Of a stretch of DNA of 64,000 bases, positions 9,110 to 20,796 are shown piece after piece (position 1 is the stretch's first letter; the number at the start of each line of letters is the position of its first letter). Origin of the DNA: Purpureocillium takamizusanense (Eukaryota; Ascomycota; Sordariomycetes; Hypocreales; Ophiocordycipitaceae); the NCBI RefSeq assembly GCF_022605165.1, contig NC_063076.1:372001-436000 (forward strand). Reading direction: 5' to 3'. Position numbers and translations under genes: made by a program. Under the pieces are notes generated by a model. It saw only the letters and a program-made list of their open reading frames with translations, was not told where the DNA came from and did not search any database.

Positions 9110-11509
9110 ATGAGAGACTACGAGTATCAGCCCCTCGGCCCCGGCGAGATCCGCCTCCTCCGCCTCGAGGCCGCCCGCCCGGACGAGCCCCTGTCGGGCA
9201 CCATCCTCCACCACCGGCTGCGCAACCCCGTCTACCGCCCCCGGGCCGAGGAGGGCGATGCGGACGGCGGCTACCTCGAGCACGCGCTCGCCTACGAGGC
9301 CATCTCGTACCACTGGGGTGCCGACAACCAGACGCCCTTTGACGTCGTCATCGACCATGGCTCCGTCATCCGCATCACGGCCTCGCTGCACACGATCCTG
9401 CGTCGCCTCGTCCTGCCCGACGGCCCGCGCGTGCTCTGGGCCGACGCCATATGCATCAACCAGGTCACCTCGGCCGACAACCGCGAAAAGGGCGAGCAGA
9501 TCCAGATGATGCCCGACATCTACCGCATCGCGTCGTGCGTCCAGGTCTACCTCGGCCCCGGCGCCGACGACGTCGCCCTCGCCCTCGACTTCATCCGCTC
9601 CATCGCCGACTACTCCGAGTACCTCGACACCTCGCAGCACGACGACGGCGAGACCGCCACGGCCCTCGCCCAGCAGCGCGGCTTCGTCCTGCCCCCCGTG
9701 GGCGACCCGCGATGGCCCGCCCTCCGCGCTTTTCTGCGCCGGCCCTGGTTCCGCCGCGTCTGGATCATCCAAGAGTTCGTCTATGCGACCGACGTCGCCG
9801 TCACCTGCGGCGACCACGACATCGACTGGCACCTCCTGTGGCTCTGCGCCAAGGCCTACGCCGACAACCGCCAGCTCATCTACACCGGCTACTCCCCCGA
9901 CCTCTTCGGCACCCGCCGTCTTGACCTCTTCCGCGAGGCCCACGAGGGGGCTCGCGCCATGCTCGTCGTCACCGACCTGCGCATGCGCGCCTGGGGCTAC
10001 ATGACGCCCACCTACATGATCCTCAGCCTGAACGAGAACCGCGACAAGGACAAGTTCTCAGGCCTGTCCATCCGCAAGGACCTCAACGCCATCAAGGAGT
10101 ACGAGCGCTTCGCCAAGACGACGCTGCTCCACGACCGCGCCAAGGGCGAGACGTTTCCCTTTGGCCGGCCCGACATGCTGCAGCTGTTGCGCCGCACCAG
10201 CAACTTCCTCGCCACGCAGCCCGTCGACAGGCTATACGCCCTGCTCGGCCTCGCCGGCACCGACCACATCAAGCCCGTCTACTCGGAGCAGCAGACGCTC
10301 AACGTGGTCGCCACCAAGTTTGCCGCCCACTTCATGACGACAGGATCGCTGTCCGAGGTGCTGTCTACGGCGGGCGTCAGGTCTGCGACGCCGTCCCCCA
10401 ACGACCCGCCGTCTTGGGTGCCAAACTGGACAAAGATGACGTACTCGCAGGACATGCAAATCGGCTTCAATCGGCTGGCGGATATCCAGGACAAAGACGA
10501 CAGGGAGAAGGACAACGGCGCAGAGCAGCCGGCAGCAGGAGACGAGGCAACTGTCAGGGAAGGCGAGAAACCGACCGAGGAGGCGCAGCCAAGGGAAAAG
10601 GACAGCGAACGACTGTATTCGGCGTCGGGCGCTTTGCCGCAGGTCTTCCACATCAATGAACTCGAGGCGTCGCTCACCATCAAGGTCACACCGGTCGACC
10701 GCGTTGTCCTCGTCCTGCCGGGTCAGCTGTGCCTGGGAACGCCCATGTACCTGTACATGGCCCAGAAGCTCGGCCCGGTGTATGCCGACGGCCAACCCAT
10801 CGAAGAGGCCTTTTGGCGAACGCTTATCGGCAACCGTACCTGGAACGGTCTGGCTGTGCCGGACCGATACGCCGCGCAGTACGTGAACCTCAAGCGGCAC
10901 GAGACGGGCCTCCTCGCGCGGGCGATGCTGTTGCTCGTAATCGTGGCCTTGATTGCGCTGCCCTTTGTGACTATCGCTATCCGCTGCATTCCGTTCACCG
11001 GCCACGTGGGCCTCGTGACGGCCGCCGTGGCCTGGAAGGTCTCCACGGTATCCGGCGTCGTCTTGCCCGGCATCGTGTACCTCACCCTCTTGCCGCTGTT
11101 CCGCTGGCTCTGGATCACCGCGCTGGTGCCCTTGCTGGTTGTGATCGCCTGGTACCTGGCGGCCAAGGTGTACCCGCTCCTCGTCCTCGATGCCCTCAAG
11201 TACATTGGCGTCACCACCGCCGCCAGCATCGGGTCGGTGCCCGAGGACTGCACCGAGTACCTGACGAGCTTCATGGTGATGGGCAACAGGTACAACCTGT
11301 GCTTCACCGAGGGGAGGCTCATGGGGCTGCTGCCGCTGCTGACCAAGGAGGGCGACATTGTGGTCATTGTGCACGGGTGCCACGCGCCGTTTGTGGTGAG
11401 GCCGACGCGACGCCAAGGATACTACAAGCTCGTGGGCGAGTGCTACGTGCACGGGGTCATGAATGGCGAGCTGGCGGCGAGCGAGTCGATCGACATTGTC
11501 CTGTGTTAG
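9110..11509 (+). CDS. Heterokaryon-incompatibility (HET) domain protein with C-terminal membrane helices
   Basis: Single exon, 799 aa, ATG at 9110. Residues about 60-225 form a HET domain: ISYHWG, then ILRRLVLPDGPRVLWADAIC with ICINQ, then VQVYLGPG, then WFRRVWIIQEF. HET proteins act in fungal allorecognition and programmed cell death and are often compared to TIR-like domains. The middle region contains the usual RLYALLGLAG segment and an acidic linker (about 460-505). Unusually, about residues 605-700 hold three to four hydrophobic helices, after which the family's soluble C-terminal element resumes (CFTEGRLMGLLP; GDIVVIVHGCHAPFVVRP; GECYVHGVMNGE). The membrane block is therefore inserted inside the normal C-terminal region. 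The trigger and partner are unknown. Confidence 0.9.
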   Translation: MRDYEYQPLGPGEIRLLRLEAARPDEPLSGTILHHRLRNPVYRPRAEEGDADGGYLEHALAYEAISYHWGADNQTPFDVVIDHGSVIRITASLHTILRRLVLPDGPRVLWADAICINQVTSADNREKGEQIQMMPDIYRIASCVQVYLGPGADDVALALDFIRSIADYSEYLDTSQHDDGETATALAQQRGFVLPPVGDPRWPALRAFLRRPWFRRVWIIQEFVYATDVAVTCGDHDIDWHLLWLCAKAYADNRQLIYTGYSPDLFGTRRLDLFREAHEGARAMLVVTDLRMRAWGYMTPTYMILSLNENRDKDKFSGLSIRKDLNAIKEYERFAKTTLLHDRAKGETFPFGRPDMLQLLRRTSNFLATQPVDRLYALLGLAGTDHIKPVYSEQQTLNVVATKFAAHFMTTGSLSEVLSTAGVRSATPSPNDPPSWVPNWTKMTYSQDMQIGFNRLADIQDKDDREKDNGAEQPAAGDEATVREGEKPTEEAQPREKDSERLYSASGALPQVFHINELEASLTIKVTPVDRVVLVLPGQLCLGTPMYLYMAQKLGPVYADGQPIEEAFWRTLIGNRTWNGLAVPDRYAAQYVNLKRHETGLLARAMLLLVIVALIALPFVTIAIRCIPFTGHVGLVTAAVAWKVSTVSGVVLPGIVYLTLLPLFRWLWITALVPLLVVIAWYLAAKVYPLLVLDALKYIGVTTAASIGSVPEDCTEYLTSFMVMGNRYNLCFTEGRLMGLLPLLTKEGDIVVIVHGCHAPFVVRPTRRQGYYKLVGECYVHGVMNGELAASESIDIVLC

Positions 11510-11665
11510 CACGTCACCGTCGAACCCACGGCGATGCGTCCATGCCGTAGTCATTCTGCCAACACGTCAGCGGGCCTGCTCGCTGCTCGCCTGCGCGCTG
11601 TGCCGTCACTCACCTCGTAAAGCTAGCGTTACACGCCGATGCCGTCAACAGACGTGTGCATCGGC

Positions 11666-12144
11666 TCATTCCCCATCCTTTGCGTCGGGGCTGCGGCTGC
11701 GGCTCCGTCCCCGGCGATTCCTGCCTCCACGTCCCTTGCCCGGGGGCGGTCTCACAAACGCAAAGTCGACCTGCACCGTCTGGTCCAGCAATTTCGTGTC
11801 GTGCGCGCCGTCGATGGCCGCCCGCGCCTCTTCGAGGGTCGAGTACTCGATGAGAGCGTAGCCCTGGATCGTCAGCTGGGCCCGACTCGTAGGAGCGCGA
11901 CAGCGAGGTATACCTTGACGTAGCCGCTTCGGCGGTCGAGGTTCAAGTGAAGGTTCTTGATCTCGCCGTACTCGCCAAACTTGTCCTGGATGGCCTCCTC
12001 GTCGGCCTCTTCGTGCACGTTGGTGACGACGATGATCCAGCCCTCAATGGACCGCACGGCCGTAGCCTTGGCGTGCGTCTGCATCTCCGACTCGTTGCGC
12101 GGGGGCGACCCGGCCGGGTCGATGTCCATGTCGACGTCCGCCAT
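11666..12144 (-). CDS. Y14: RNA-binding protein Y14 (RBM8A), exon-junction complex core
   Basis: Two exons, complement(join(11666..11863, 11914..12144)), 142 aa, with a 50-nt GTATAC...CAG intron of phase 0. The open frame extends upstream to a TTG, but ATG at 12144 gives MADVDMD. An acidic N-terminus is followed by one RRM: RNP2-like [24 protein letters not shown], and RNP1 spanning the splice as GYVK plus GYALIEY, ending VDFAFV. The C-terminus is Arg/Ser/Gly-rich. This is the Y14 pattern. Y14 binds Mago and eIF4A3 in the exon-junction complex, which fits an intron-rich genome. Confidence 0.93.
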
Positions 12145-12686
12145 GTTGAGTTGCTGGGTGAGCTGCGTGCAGGGGACAAGCAAAGTGAACGAGCAGCTCT
12201 GAACGAAGCTTTACGTGGGGTGGTATTTCGGTCACGTGATCTGGCAGCAAATGCGCAGCTGGCATGCGGCGCTGGGAACGCTTCCGCCGCGACGCAAGTG
12301 AGACAAGCTCTACGGGGCGAGTATGCAGAATCACGACGCAATCAACGGGCACATGGAGATATTGGACACATGTCTGTTGTCGTCATTGTCGCCATGGACT
12401 GCGATCGCAAGTGTCGAGTGCCCTCATTTCAACATCGGGCCAAACGTTCCAGAGTCGTCTTGCGTCCGCGGTCGCCGTGCCTCATCGTGTCGTTGACAGC
12501 CCAGCGCCCGACACTTGCCCCCTCATCGATCCGCGTCACTGGTCTCATCATCACTGTCATCGGTGCTGTTGCGAGAACTTTCTGTATTACGAAAGAACCG
12601 GACGCCGTGTCGCGCTGCTCTGTGCTAGCTGCAACTGCCAATCCGCCCAAACATCATGCATCCATCGTCCTCATCCCGCCATCCGT
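12145..12686. other. Promoter region of the Y14 gene
   Basis: This stretch lies between the Y14 start and the eS30 stop, both on the minus strand. No coding signal was seen; it is presumed to hold the Y14 promoter and the eS30 3' UTR. Confidence 0.45.
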
Positions 12687-13050
12687 TTAAGAGCCGGGGT
12701 TGGGGTTCATCTGTCGACCGTCAGCATCACGATTCACACCCGCGCATCCGTCGTCGTCCGCTCACCTTCCGCTTGCCGCCACCGGTCAGGGTGACGTTGA
12801 CGAATCGTCGGGTGTACTTGAGGCGCTTGAGAGCACGGCCCTTGGGGACCTTGGCCTTCTCCTGGGGCTCAACCTGCGGGGGGAGGTCAGTCATCGTCGG
12901 TCGGTCGGTCGGTGGGCGGGCGTCGGGCGGCGAACCTTGGGGGTCTGAGACTTGACCTTGCCTGCGAGAGTCAGCGGATGCGCAAAGAGGACAGACGGGG
13001 GACGGCATGAGCGTACCGGCACGGGCAAGAGATCCGTGAACCTTTCCCAT
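12687..13050 (-). CDS. RPS30: 40S ribosomal protein eS30
   Basis: Four small exons, complement(join(12687..12710, 12766..12873, 12936..12961, 13017..13050)), encode 63 aa. The product begins [20 protein letters not shown] and ends KRKMNPNPGS, with the diagnostic [13 protein letters not shown] in between. These match the eS30/FAU family over its full length. The three introns (55, 62 and 55 nt) have GTGAGC, GTTCGC and GTACGC donors. Reading straight through intron 3 gives a spurious tail, so the last 8-codon exon is needed for the conserved MNPNPG end. The protein sits in the small ribosomal subunit. Unlike metazoan FAU there is no N-terminal ubiquitin-like fusion. Confidence 0.95.
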
Positions 13051-13698
13051 TTTGATGGATTTGAGTGGTGTTGCTGTGGATGACGAATTGAACGGGGGCG
13101 GCTAGAGATTTTCGTGGAATTTGGTGTTGTGTGGGCGAGCGACTCACGTGAGGGGGCTGCGGATAAACTTTGCCGCGCTGAGTCACCACCGACCGGCCCG
13201 TTACATAATCGACAACGTTGAAGTGGGTCCGTGAGCACCTCTTTCTCAAGACACCCAAAATGGACGGCACAGCACTCTTCGTTGAGTACCTACACAAGCA
13301 AGACAGGCTACAATTGCCGGGCCGGTACTGAAGGCGCCATGCATTCTCACTTGGTGTGATCGGGTCGATGGCAACAACGTCTCCGTGTTGGAGCGACTGA
13401 GATATACAGCCACGGTGTTGGGTCAACGACAATGGAGCCGCACCAGTCCAGCGGTCATCGATGCAAGGTGAAGACGCGACGGGGGAGCAATCGACTACGT
13501 AGTCATGGCGACAATTCGCCGGAAGGCATTTTGTGATCATACGACGGCATCTGCGGCCTGGACCGGCAGACGTCGCGCCGCAGGAACAGCGCCAAAGCCT
13601 CGCACTAACGGCGCCGGCAGGGGCCGAGTGACAACTGACGTCACAGGCACGCATCACGACTCAAAAATGGCCGGACAGCCCGCCGGCCAGCCGTACAT
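13051..13698. other. Divergent promoter region, eS30 and esterase genes
   Basis: No supported ORF. Promoter sequence for the minus-strand eS30 gene and the plus-strand esterase gene. Confidence 0.45.
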
Positions 13699-15519
13699 AT
13701 GGACACGAGGAGCCCGTGGTGCAATTGGCCGCGAGGGCCTGCTCCAGGCGCCATGGCACCACAGGCAGACACAGAGGTCCCGCGGCGGTCTGCCGTGAAG
13801 CCGCACACGACGCTCCGGGAACGTTTTCTTCACAAGCTGCCTCATTACACGGGGCCGTACAATGTCGGCTACATGGACATCGAGGTCCCCGCCCGGAACC
13901 CGCGACCCGTGTCCCACCTGAGGCGCAATGGCAAGCCTGTCCTCCGTCTCGACACCGTTCTCATGGGCATCTACTACCCGTGCGACCTCCACGAGCACCT
14001 CGAGGCCGGCGGCGACAAGCCGCACAGGGTCGACTGGATGCCGCGGCCGCGCATCGCAACGGCCAAGGGCTATGCCAAGTTTCTCAACATCCCGGCGGCT
14101 CCCGTCACGGCGTATCTGGCCTGCACGTCGCTCTTCACCAAGCTGCCGGCGTTTCGGAACGCCAAAATCGCAGACTACTGGCCCGAGGAAACGCTCAAGG
14201 ATAGAGGGCAACATCCGCAGCAAACCGGCGAGCCAAGGGGCCGGCCCAGGTTCCCCGTCATCATCTTCAGCCACGGCCTCGGCGGCTCGCGGCTGTGCTA
14301 CAGCTCCATCTGCGGCGAGCTCGCCAGCTTCGGCTTTGTGGTGGTCGCCATGGAACACCGTGACGGGTCGGGGGCGAGGACGTACGTGAGCCTGCCCGGC
14401 AATGTCGAGGCGGCCGAGATTGAGTCGTCGACGGCCGAGATTCACACGGGCAACGAGGCCAACGACGACGGCGAGAACAAACGGGTGTCGAGGCGCAAAG
14501 CCGGCCTAAACCCGTACTACGTAATGGACTACATCCTGCCCAAGGACAATGCGCAGGACACGTCGCCGCACAACCCCCGCGGCGTGGATCACACGCTGCG
14601 GTCGGCGCAGATTGAGCTGCGGCTCGAAGAGATCAAAGAGGCGTTCCACGTGCTGGGCCTCATCAACAGCGGGCACGGCGGCGACGTCGCTCGCATCAAC
14701 CTGCGGCGCAAGGGAAACATCGGGTCGAGCTCGCAGGGCCTCGGCGGCGTGCGTTGGGAGGACTGGGAGGACCGGATGTTCCTGACTCACGTCACGGCCA
14801 TGGGCCACTCCTTTGGCGGCGCGACGACGGTGCAGCTCTGCCGAAACGGCGCCCTGACGTGGCTTGGCCAGGGCGTCGTCCTCGACGGATGGGGCCAGGG
14901 AACTCCGCCGCCGGAGGCGAGCGGCGGAACCGTCAGCAAGCCCTTGATATCCATCTCGTCGGAGGCGTTTATGCACTGGAAGGACAACTTTGAGAGCATC
15001 GTGGGCATATGCGAGGAGGCGCGTGACTCGGGAGCGCTGTGCTGGATGCTGACCATTGCCGGGTCCACGCACCTCGTCATGACCGACTTCGCCGTGTTGT
15101 ACAGGCGGTGGATGACGATCCTGACCAAGTCCATGGTGCACCCCCTGCGCGCCTTCTACCTGACCGTGGCGGCGTCGCTCGAGTTCCTCAGCCTGACGCT
15201 GCCGGTGGAGCAGACAAAGTACAACGTGTGGGTGGACGAGGGCCTGCTCCTGTCGGCCAAGGCCCCGGTGGAGCCGGGCGCGGCGATGCGGCCGGAGCAC
15301 GCGCCGGACCATAAGTGGGTCGCCGTCAAGCTCAAGATCCGCAACGAGCTGTGGACGCGGCTGCGCGCGTGGGCGAAGCGGTCCTGGCGACGTGTCCGGG
15401 GACGGCGCGAGCATGGCGGGCTGCTGGGCCAAAACGCCGAGGAGATGTGGACGCACATGAGCCCGACGGCAGAGGAGATGGCCCGGTGCACCACACCGAC
15501 GTCAGTGGCCGGCAGATGA
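13699..15519 (+). CDS. PAF-acetylhydrolase-like (alpha/beta-hydrolase) esterase
   Basis: Single exon, 606 aa. ATG at 13699 or 13753 could be the start; the second gives MAPQADTEVPRR. The fold markers are in order: MGIYYPC, then RFPVIIFSHGLGGSR (oxyanion region), VVAMEHRDGSG, and the nucleophile elbow GHSFGG with Ser at about residue 371. The catalytic Asp is probably in VVLDGWGQG, and the His in STHLVMTDF. This is the platelet-activating-factor acetylhydrolase family (group VII PLA2/PF03403), which cleaves short or oxidised sn-2 acyl groups from phospholipids. No signal peptide was seen, so it is probably intracellular. A basic C-terminal tail (about 540-600) is extra. Confidence 0.9.
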   Translation: MDTRSPWCNWPRGPAPGAMAPQADTEVPRRSAVKPHTTLRERFLHKLPHYTGPYNVGYMDIEVPARNPRPVSHLRRNGKPVLRLDTVLMGIYYPCDLHEHLEAGGDKPHRVDWMPRPRIATAKGYAKFLNIPAAPVTAYLACTSLFTKLPAFRNAKIADYWPEETLKDRGQHPQQTGEPRGRPRFPVIIFSHGLGGSRLCYSSICGELASFGFVVVAMEHRDGSGARTYVSLPGNVEAAEIESSTAEIHTGNEANDDGENKRVSRRKAGLNPYYVMDYILPKDNAQDTSPHNPRGVDHTLRSAQIELRLEEIKEAFHVLGLINSGHGGDVARINLRRKGNIGSSSQGLGGVRWEDWEDRMFLTHVTAMGHSFGGATTVQLCRNGALTWLGQGVVLDGWGQGTPPPEASGGTVSKPLISISSEAFMHWKDNFESIVGICEEARDSGALCWMLTIAGSTHLVMTDFAVLYRRWMTILTKSMVHPLRAFYLTVAASLEFLSLTLPVEQTKYNVWVDEGLLLSAKAPVEPGAAMRPEHAPDHKWVAVKLKIRNELWTRLRAWAKRSWRRVRGRREHGGLLGQNAEEMWTHMSPTAEEMARCTTPTSVAGR

Positions 15520-18156
15520 GCCGCGCGGCAAGACATGCGTGCGTAGAAGCAGATTAGATGTTTAATGATTACGACGATGACAAGGCCAAAGCACCTGCAC
15601 ATCCCCGGGCCTGTGGAGCCTGCCCTGTCATACGACTGTTCCGGGAGGGCAAAGTCATATACCTACCACACAGACTCTGGCTGTGTGCAAGGCGTCGCAG
15701 TCACCATGTCGTCCGCGTGGCAATCGAAATAAGGTGCCCTTCGGGCTTCGTCGGCCCCTCCTCCCGTACCCGCTGGTTCCAGCAGCGTGCCTGCGGGCTT
15801 CCGACTTGGAAGCTGGGCGGACACCAAGCACGGGTCCTCCCGACCTAATCAAGGTAGTACGAGCCAAAGACGGTCCGGGAGAATCACGCCCATCGAGCGA
15901 CCTGCACACGGGCCGTGCATACCATGTAGTCCTTTCCTGGGTCGACGGTACGTGGCCGGGGCCGGAGCGGAGGTCAAAGCGAACCATGCGTGCATGATGC
16001 AAATGGCCCTCGCAGACGACTTGCCTCAAGTGCATCACGCTGCAGGCGGGTGCGCCGGCCGGCGCGACGTGCAAGTGCAGCGTAGTGCAGGGTAGAGGCT
16101 AAGGCGACGATGGCGGAAGTGTTACCGAGCCAATGCCCGCTTTGGGGCAGCTATTTTCAGCAGCCCACGCCCACGCGCACCTCCGCCTTGGCGATGGTAG
16201 TCGTCTGGCTGGGCGGGTGGAGGGTGGGATGAGGTGGTATGGGGTGGTGGCCACGATGGAGCGTGGCATGGTGGTTGAAGGGCTCGTCCGAGTGCGTGCG
16301 CCGAGGCGGCCCTGTCCCGGAGCCGCGGATTGAAAAACGAGCGAGTGAGCCAGCGTGCGAAAGCAGCCTGTTGGCGTCCTTCCACAGCCTGAGAGTGCAT
16401 GCATGCACCCATCACGGACCACACACGGCGCTGGCCTGTGTGCCGGCACATGCAGCCACACTTCGTATTCCATGGTGCCAACGTGAAACGTGCATGCCCG
16501 GCGTCCCTATCCCAGCTGATCCGGATACTGGGGTCCCTCGCCGCCAGGAGAGGAAAAAAAATAAAAATTTTGTGGCGGATGGGGGGGGGCACTGCGGGTT
16601 CTGGATGAAACGAGACAGCGCCGGGCGAGTGTTGATGGACGGCGTCAGTTCATGTGTCAGGTCGGCCTCCGGACGAGTCCTCAGCGGCTGGGCCCGTGGG
16701 GACGACACGAACCCGACACGGAGGGGGTCGTCAAGCACGTCAGGACCTGCCGACCTGGTGACAGGAGGCGGCGGTGCCGTGCGGCGCGGCTCGCTTGAGA
16801 CTGGCGGGCGCAAGGGGGGGGGGGGGGGGGGCTCTGAATGATTGATTGATCGATTGATGGACCATGACCGAGCCCGGAGGTGACGGCGGCACGTCGCGAA
16901 GCGACCAGCTGGCACTGCTGGCGCCGCTGGCACCGCAGGCCCCGCGGCGTGACATCGTTTGAATTCTATTCGTCGCGGCCTGGCCCGACCAACACTCGTA
17001 TTGGCTGTCCGCGATGTGCCCGAGTCTCCAACGAAGCAGTCGTCGCACGGCCAGCGCGTACAAATACATACACCGGTGCTTTGTATGCCCTGACGATCCA
17101 TGATTGTCGTGGCCGGCTGGGCCCCGGCTGCTGCGCAGAGCAGCGCCGCATCAACCGAAATAGTCGTTGTTCCAGGGTTCCAGGTTCCTTCTATTGGATC
17201 CATCCCGCCAAGCCTGCCAGGAGGGCGCGACAACGACCCGCCCCACACCTTCTGAACCACCCCCACCACCGCTAGCGCTGGGTGGTTCCGAGCGCCACCT
17301 GCTCCCGGGCGTGGGCGGGCGGCTCCAGGTGCCCATTGTGTAAGCCGTGGTAGGCGTGCGGTCTGCGGCCTGGCCGCCGATCCGCTAAAGCAGCCCACCT
17401 CAACCCATCGTCAGCTGCAACTGGACGGTCTTGACAGTGCCCTGCCCGTCAACGACAGAGGGCCCGCGAGCCTGAGGTGAGAGCCAGCCCGGGCTCGAGC
17501 CGCCGCCACCCCCGCTGGCAGCAGCTGCCCGCCCGCCTGCCCGCCCACCTCAGTCGGTCTGAGTTGGAGCGAGTCGCAGGACAAGACAAACGTCGAATCC
17601 ATTCAAATCATCACGGGCCGCCATTGCTCCCTTTCCTTGGCCCCGACTCGAACACACCCCCCAACCGTTCGTTGCCGCACCGTCCGTCCTCCGTACTCCG
17701 TACCTCTGTTTTCCTTCCTCATTTTTTTTTCTTTCCAACATTTGCGGCATTTCGTTCGTCCAGCGTCCCACCCCCGTGCCTGCCCTCGATCCACGGCCCT
17801 GCCGCACCCGCTCGTCCAGCCATCCCTGCCCGACCTCTCACAAGGTGTGCTGCGGCTTCACCTCTTGTCAAACCTGCTTCATGGCCGTCAAGGATTCTGG
17901 CACAGACGCCCGCCGACACTGACCCGACGGCTATCTGCATCGTCAAGCCACGTCGCACTCCTGTTCCGGCGCAGGACGCTCGGTGCAACTTTCTTCTCAC
18001 TGCCGAAGCCGTCCACGTAGTATCCGCCGGCCGGGCGTTCCTCCTTCCAACAAAGGGGCCGCCCCCCCGAAGCCTCGTGAGATCCCACCGGCTGCGACGT
18101 CGTCGCACCACCAATACGCTCGCTCCACAACGCAGGTGCCATCCTGCTCCGGGACG
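15520..18156. other. Large intergenic region (about 2.6 kb)
   Basis: No coding sequence could be supported on either strand. It contains an A-rich run near 16553-16569, an 18-base G run at 16814-16831 and a pyrimidine-rich stretch (about 17700-17760) upstream of the next gene. Part of it is probably a long 5' leader of the 18157 gene. An unrecognised ncRNA cannot be excluded. Confidence 0.4.
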
Positions 18157-20617
18157 ATGACCATGCCCGAGGCCAAGGCACGCCCCGCCCGTGCCAACAG
18201 CTTCCACCGCATGCTGGAACTCGAGAAGCAGTACATGGTGAGTGAGTTGAGCGCGTTCCTGACCGGGCCCCTTCGTATTGACAAATGTTCGTGCCTAGCT
18301 TGAGCGACTTCAGACGAGCAAGCCTCCGCTCGACCCGCAGTCCCCGGCCAGCCATGTGTCCCCGGTCCGCTCCAGCATCCAAGCTCGCCGCGCCGAGGTG
18401 CGCCCGCCGCCGACGTCTGAGCCTCGACGGGGACCTCGCCCCTTGGTTATCAACACGGCGGCCCCCAAGAAAACCGTGCCTGCACCCCGCGAGCCTGTTG
18501 TCGACGACGCCCCTGCAGCCGTCGCCTCCCCCGTCGACAAGCCCGGCCCAAAGGTTGTCGCTTTTGCGTTCCCCCCCAAGGAGATGGCCAAGGACACGAG
18601 CAAGGACATGGACCGTCGGTCCATCTGCGTCTCCCCCAGCTGGGAGTCGCAGTCCCGCCGCCGGGAGGAAAAGAAGATGATGGAAAAGAAGAAGCGCGAG
18701 GAAAAGGACCGCGAGAAGGAGGAAGCCAAGACGGCCCGCACCCGGAGAGGACGGCTCAGCAAGCTGCCGCCGCTGGGCCACCGCGAGCCCAAGCCACCGG
18801 CCCCGAGTCAGACCGCACCCAGGGAGCCGCTGTCGGTGCCCTCGTCCAAGAGCACGCCGACGCTCCCGTCCCTGATACCCGTGTCGAAACCCCAGGAGCC
18901 GGATCGCGGACGCAAGGAACATCGCAACTCCTTTTTCGGCAAGGATGAACAACAACAGCCCAGGAAGACACGCAGCCGCTCGAGCTCGTTTGCCTCGCTC
19001 TTCCGTTCCCCGTTTGAGCGGCGCCGCTCCTCGGTTGACCACTCCTCGGAACCCGAGTTCATTGGCGGCATCAAGCTCGAGCTCGAGCGCCACCTCGACG
19101 GCGAGCGGGCGGCCATGGCGCAGGCGGGGGCCGACGAGGGCGAAATCCATCCAGCCCTGCGTGATAACAAGCCCGCCCTCAAGTCGCCGCCGCCTGAGGG
19201 CAAGGACCCGAACCGACGACACTACCCGCCCATCACGCGCCACGGCAAGGCGCAAAACGCCCGGGCCCTCGTCTCGCCGACCGCCCCGGCCGTGCCCGAC
19301 GTGCCCAAGGCCGACAAGTGGAGGGTCCGCATGGGACTCAAGCCCAAGGCCGAAGAGCAACCGGCCCCGGCCGCCTCTCAGGAGAGCAAAGACGCGAAAC
19401 CTGCCGCCCCGGTGGTCTCGCAGGCCACCGCCAACCCGGCCGCGGTGACGGCGCCTGCCGCCGGCCGAACCGAGGAACAAGACATCAGTAACAATGAGTC
19501 CATCCCCAGCGTCGAGTCGCACGGGTACCGGACGGCACCGTCGTCCCCGTCGCCCCCTCACCGAAGCCCGAAACGGTCGCAGCAGAGCTTCTCCGACGGA
19601 GAGGGGAAGCCGCCCAAGACGCCCGTCGCCGAGGTCAAGGCCGAGACCCTCTCCACGCTGTCGGTGACGCCCAAGGCCAGCGAGTTGTCGCGGCCCGCGC
19701 CGCCCGGTACGCCGATGCAGGGCACGGAGCCGTCGTCGGACCCGGCCGCCGACCAGCAAGCGGCGAAGCGGCCGAGCTCATCCGAAGACTCGTGCTCCGA
19801 GGAGTATCACTCGCCGTCGCCGCCGAGCACGCCGGCCACGTCTCGGCCGCAGTCGGAAAGGGGGGTGTCGGCCGACAGGAGCAAGGCGCTGACGCAACGG
19901 ACGAGCGCCGCCGTGGACGAGGACATTTACGAGATCCAGGCCGCGGCCGACAGGGTGCTCGCCGACTTCGACAAGCCGTCTCCTGAGCGCCTCTCGTTTG
20001 AGAAGCAGCGCAGCAGCTTCGAGACGATGCCCGAGCCGAGGTCACAGCCCGGGCGCCTCAAGGACAGAGCCTCGCTCCCCTCCGTAAACCGCATGTCGGT
20101 CCCTGCGCGCAAGGCCATCGCAGCGCGAGAGCACTCGCAGTCGCCCCGGCCCGCGGCGGCGTCGTACCTGCAGGAGGCGCGCAAGCTCGTGCCCATCGCC
20201 CCGCCGACGCGGGCGGGGAAGCAACGTCTGGGGCCGCCCGCGTCCTTTATCCTGCCCGGCGACCTGCCGTCGCCGTCGGTGCGCTCCGAGGCGTCGCGGT
20301 CGTGCGAGACCATGTTGACGACGACAACGCGGTCGCTCGCGCGGCACTCGACGGCGAGTCTGCTCCCGGGCATGGACCGAGAGCCAGTGGCCAAATTCTT
20401 CGTCGAGTGCTGCGGGTGCAAGTACTACCACGACATGCCGAGCAACCTCTACGAGGCCATGGCGGACCCGGGGGCGATGCTGGCGCAGCGAGACACGATG
20501 GGGTACGTGGGGTCGATTTCTGTACAGGTCAAGTGCCCGTGGTGCAGGCACGAGATGAGCACAAAGTGCTGCGCGGGGTTGGCGGCCATGGTGTACGTGA
20601 CGGAGCGGTTACACTGA
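18157..20617 (+). CDS. Disordered Pro/Ser/Lys-rich protein with conserved Cys-rich C-terminal domain
   Basis: Two exons, join(18157..18237, 18299..20617), 799 aa, with a 61-nt GTGAGT...TAG intron. Exon 1 encodes 27 residues ending LELEKQYM, continued by LERLQTSK. Most of the protein is low-complexity Pro/Ser/Lys, with a charged helix (about residues 125-160) and a short RSSSFASLFRSPFERRRSS block near residue 250. The last 70 residues change character: a VECCGC pair, YHDMPSNLYEAM, then KCPWCRHEMSTKCC. The spaced Cys pairs suggest a small zinc-binding fold. I do not recognise a characterised family. It looks like a conserved fungal protein of unknown function. Confidence 0.75.
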
Positions 20618-20796
20618 TCGCCGCGTCACGGTGTGTGTTGTTGGGCGGCGGCGGGGATCATTTTCGGTAGATAATGGAGGAGGTGCATGTCACGACGTGT
20701 ATGAACGTTTTTCGCCCATTGGGGAGTCAGGATATCAGTGTATTATGTGCTATAGCTAACCGAGAAAAGTTTCTCCTTCGCCCCCATGCCGGCGGT

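Noticed and set aside
12711..12765. Longer eS30 C-terminus by reading through intron 3
   Set aside because: Gives a non-conserved Arg-rich tail. Splicing restores the family's MNPNPG end.
13654..14445. Minus-strand ORF opposite the esterase
   Set aside because: High GC opens antisense frames throughout this window. The plus strand carries the GHSFGG hydrolase motifs.
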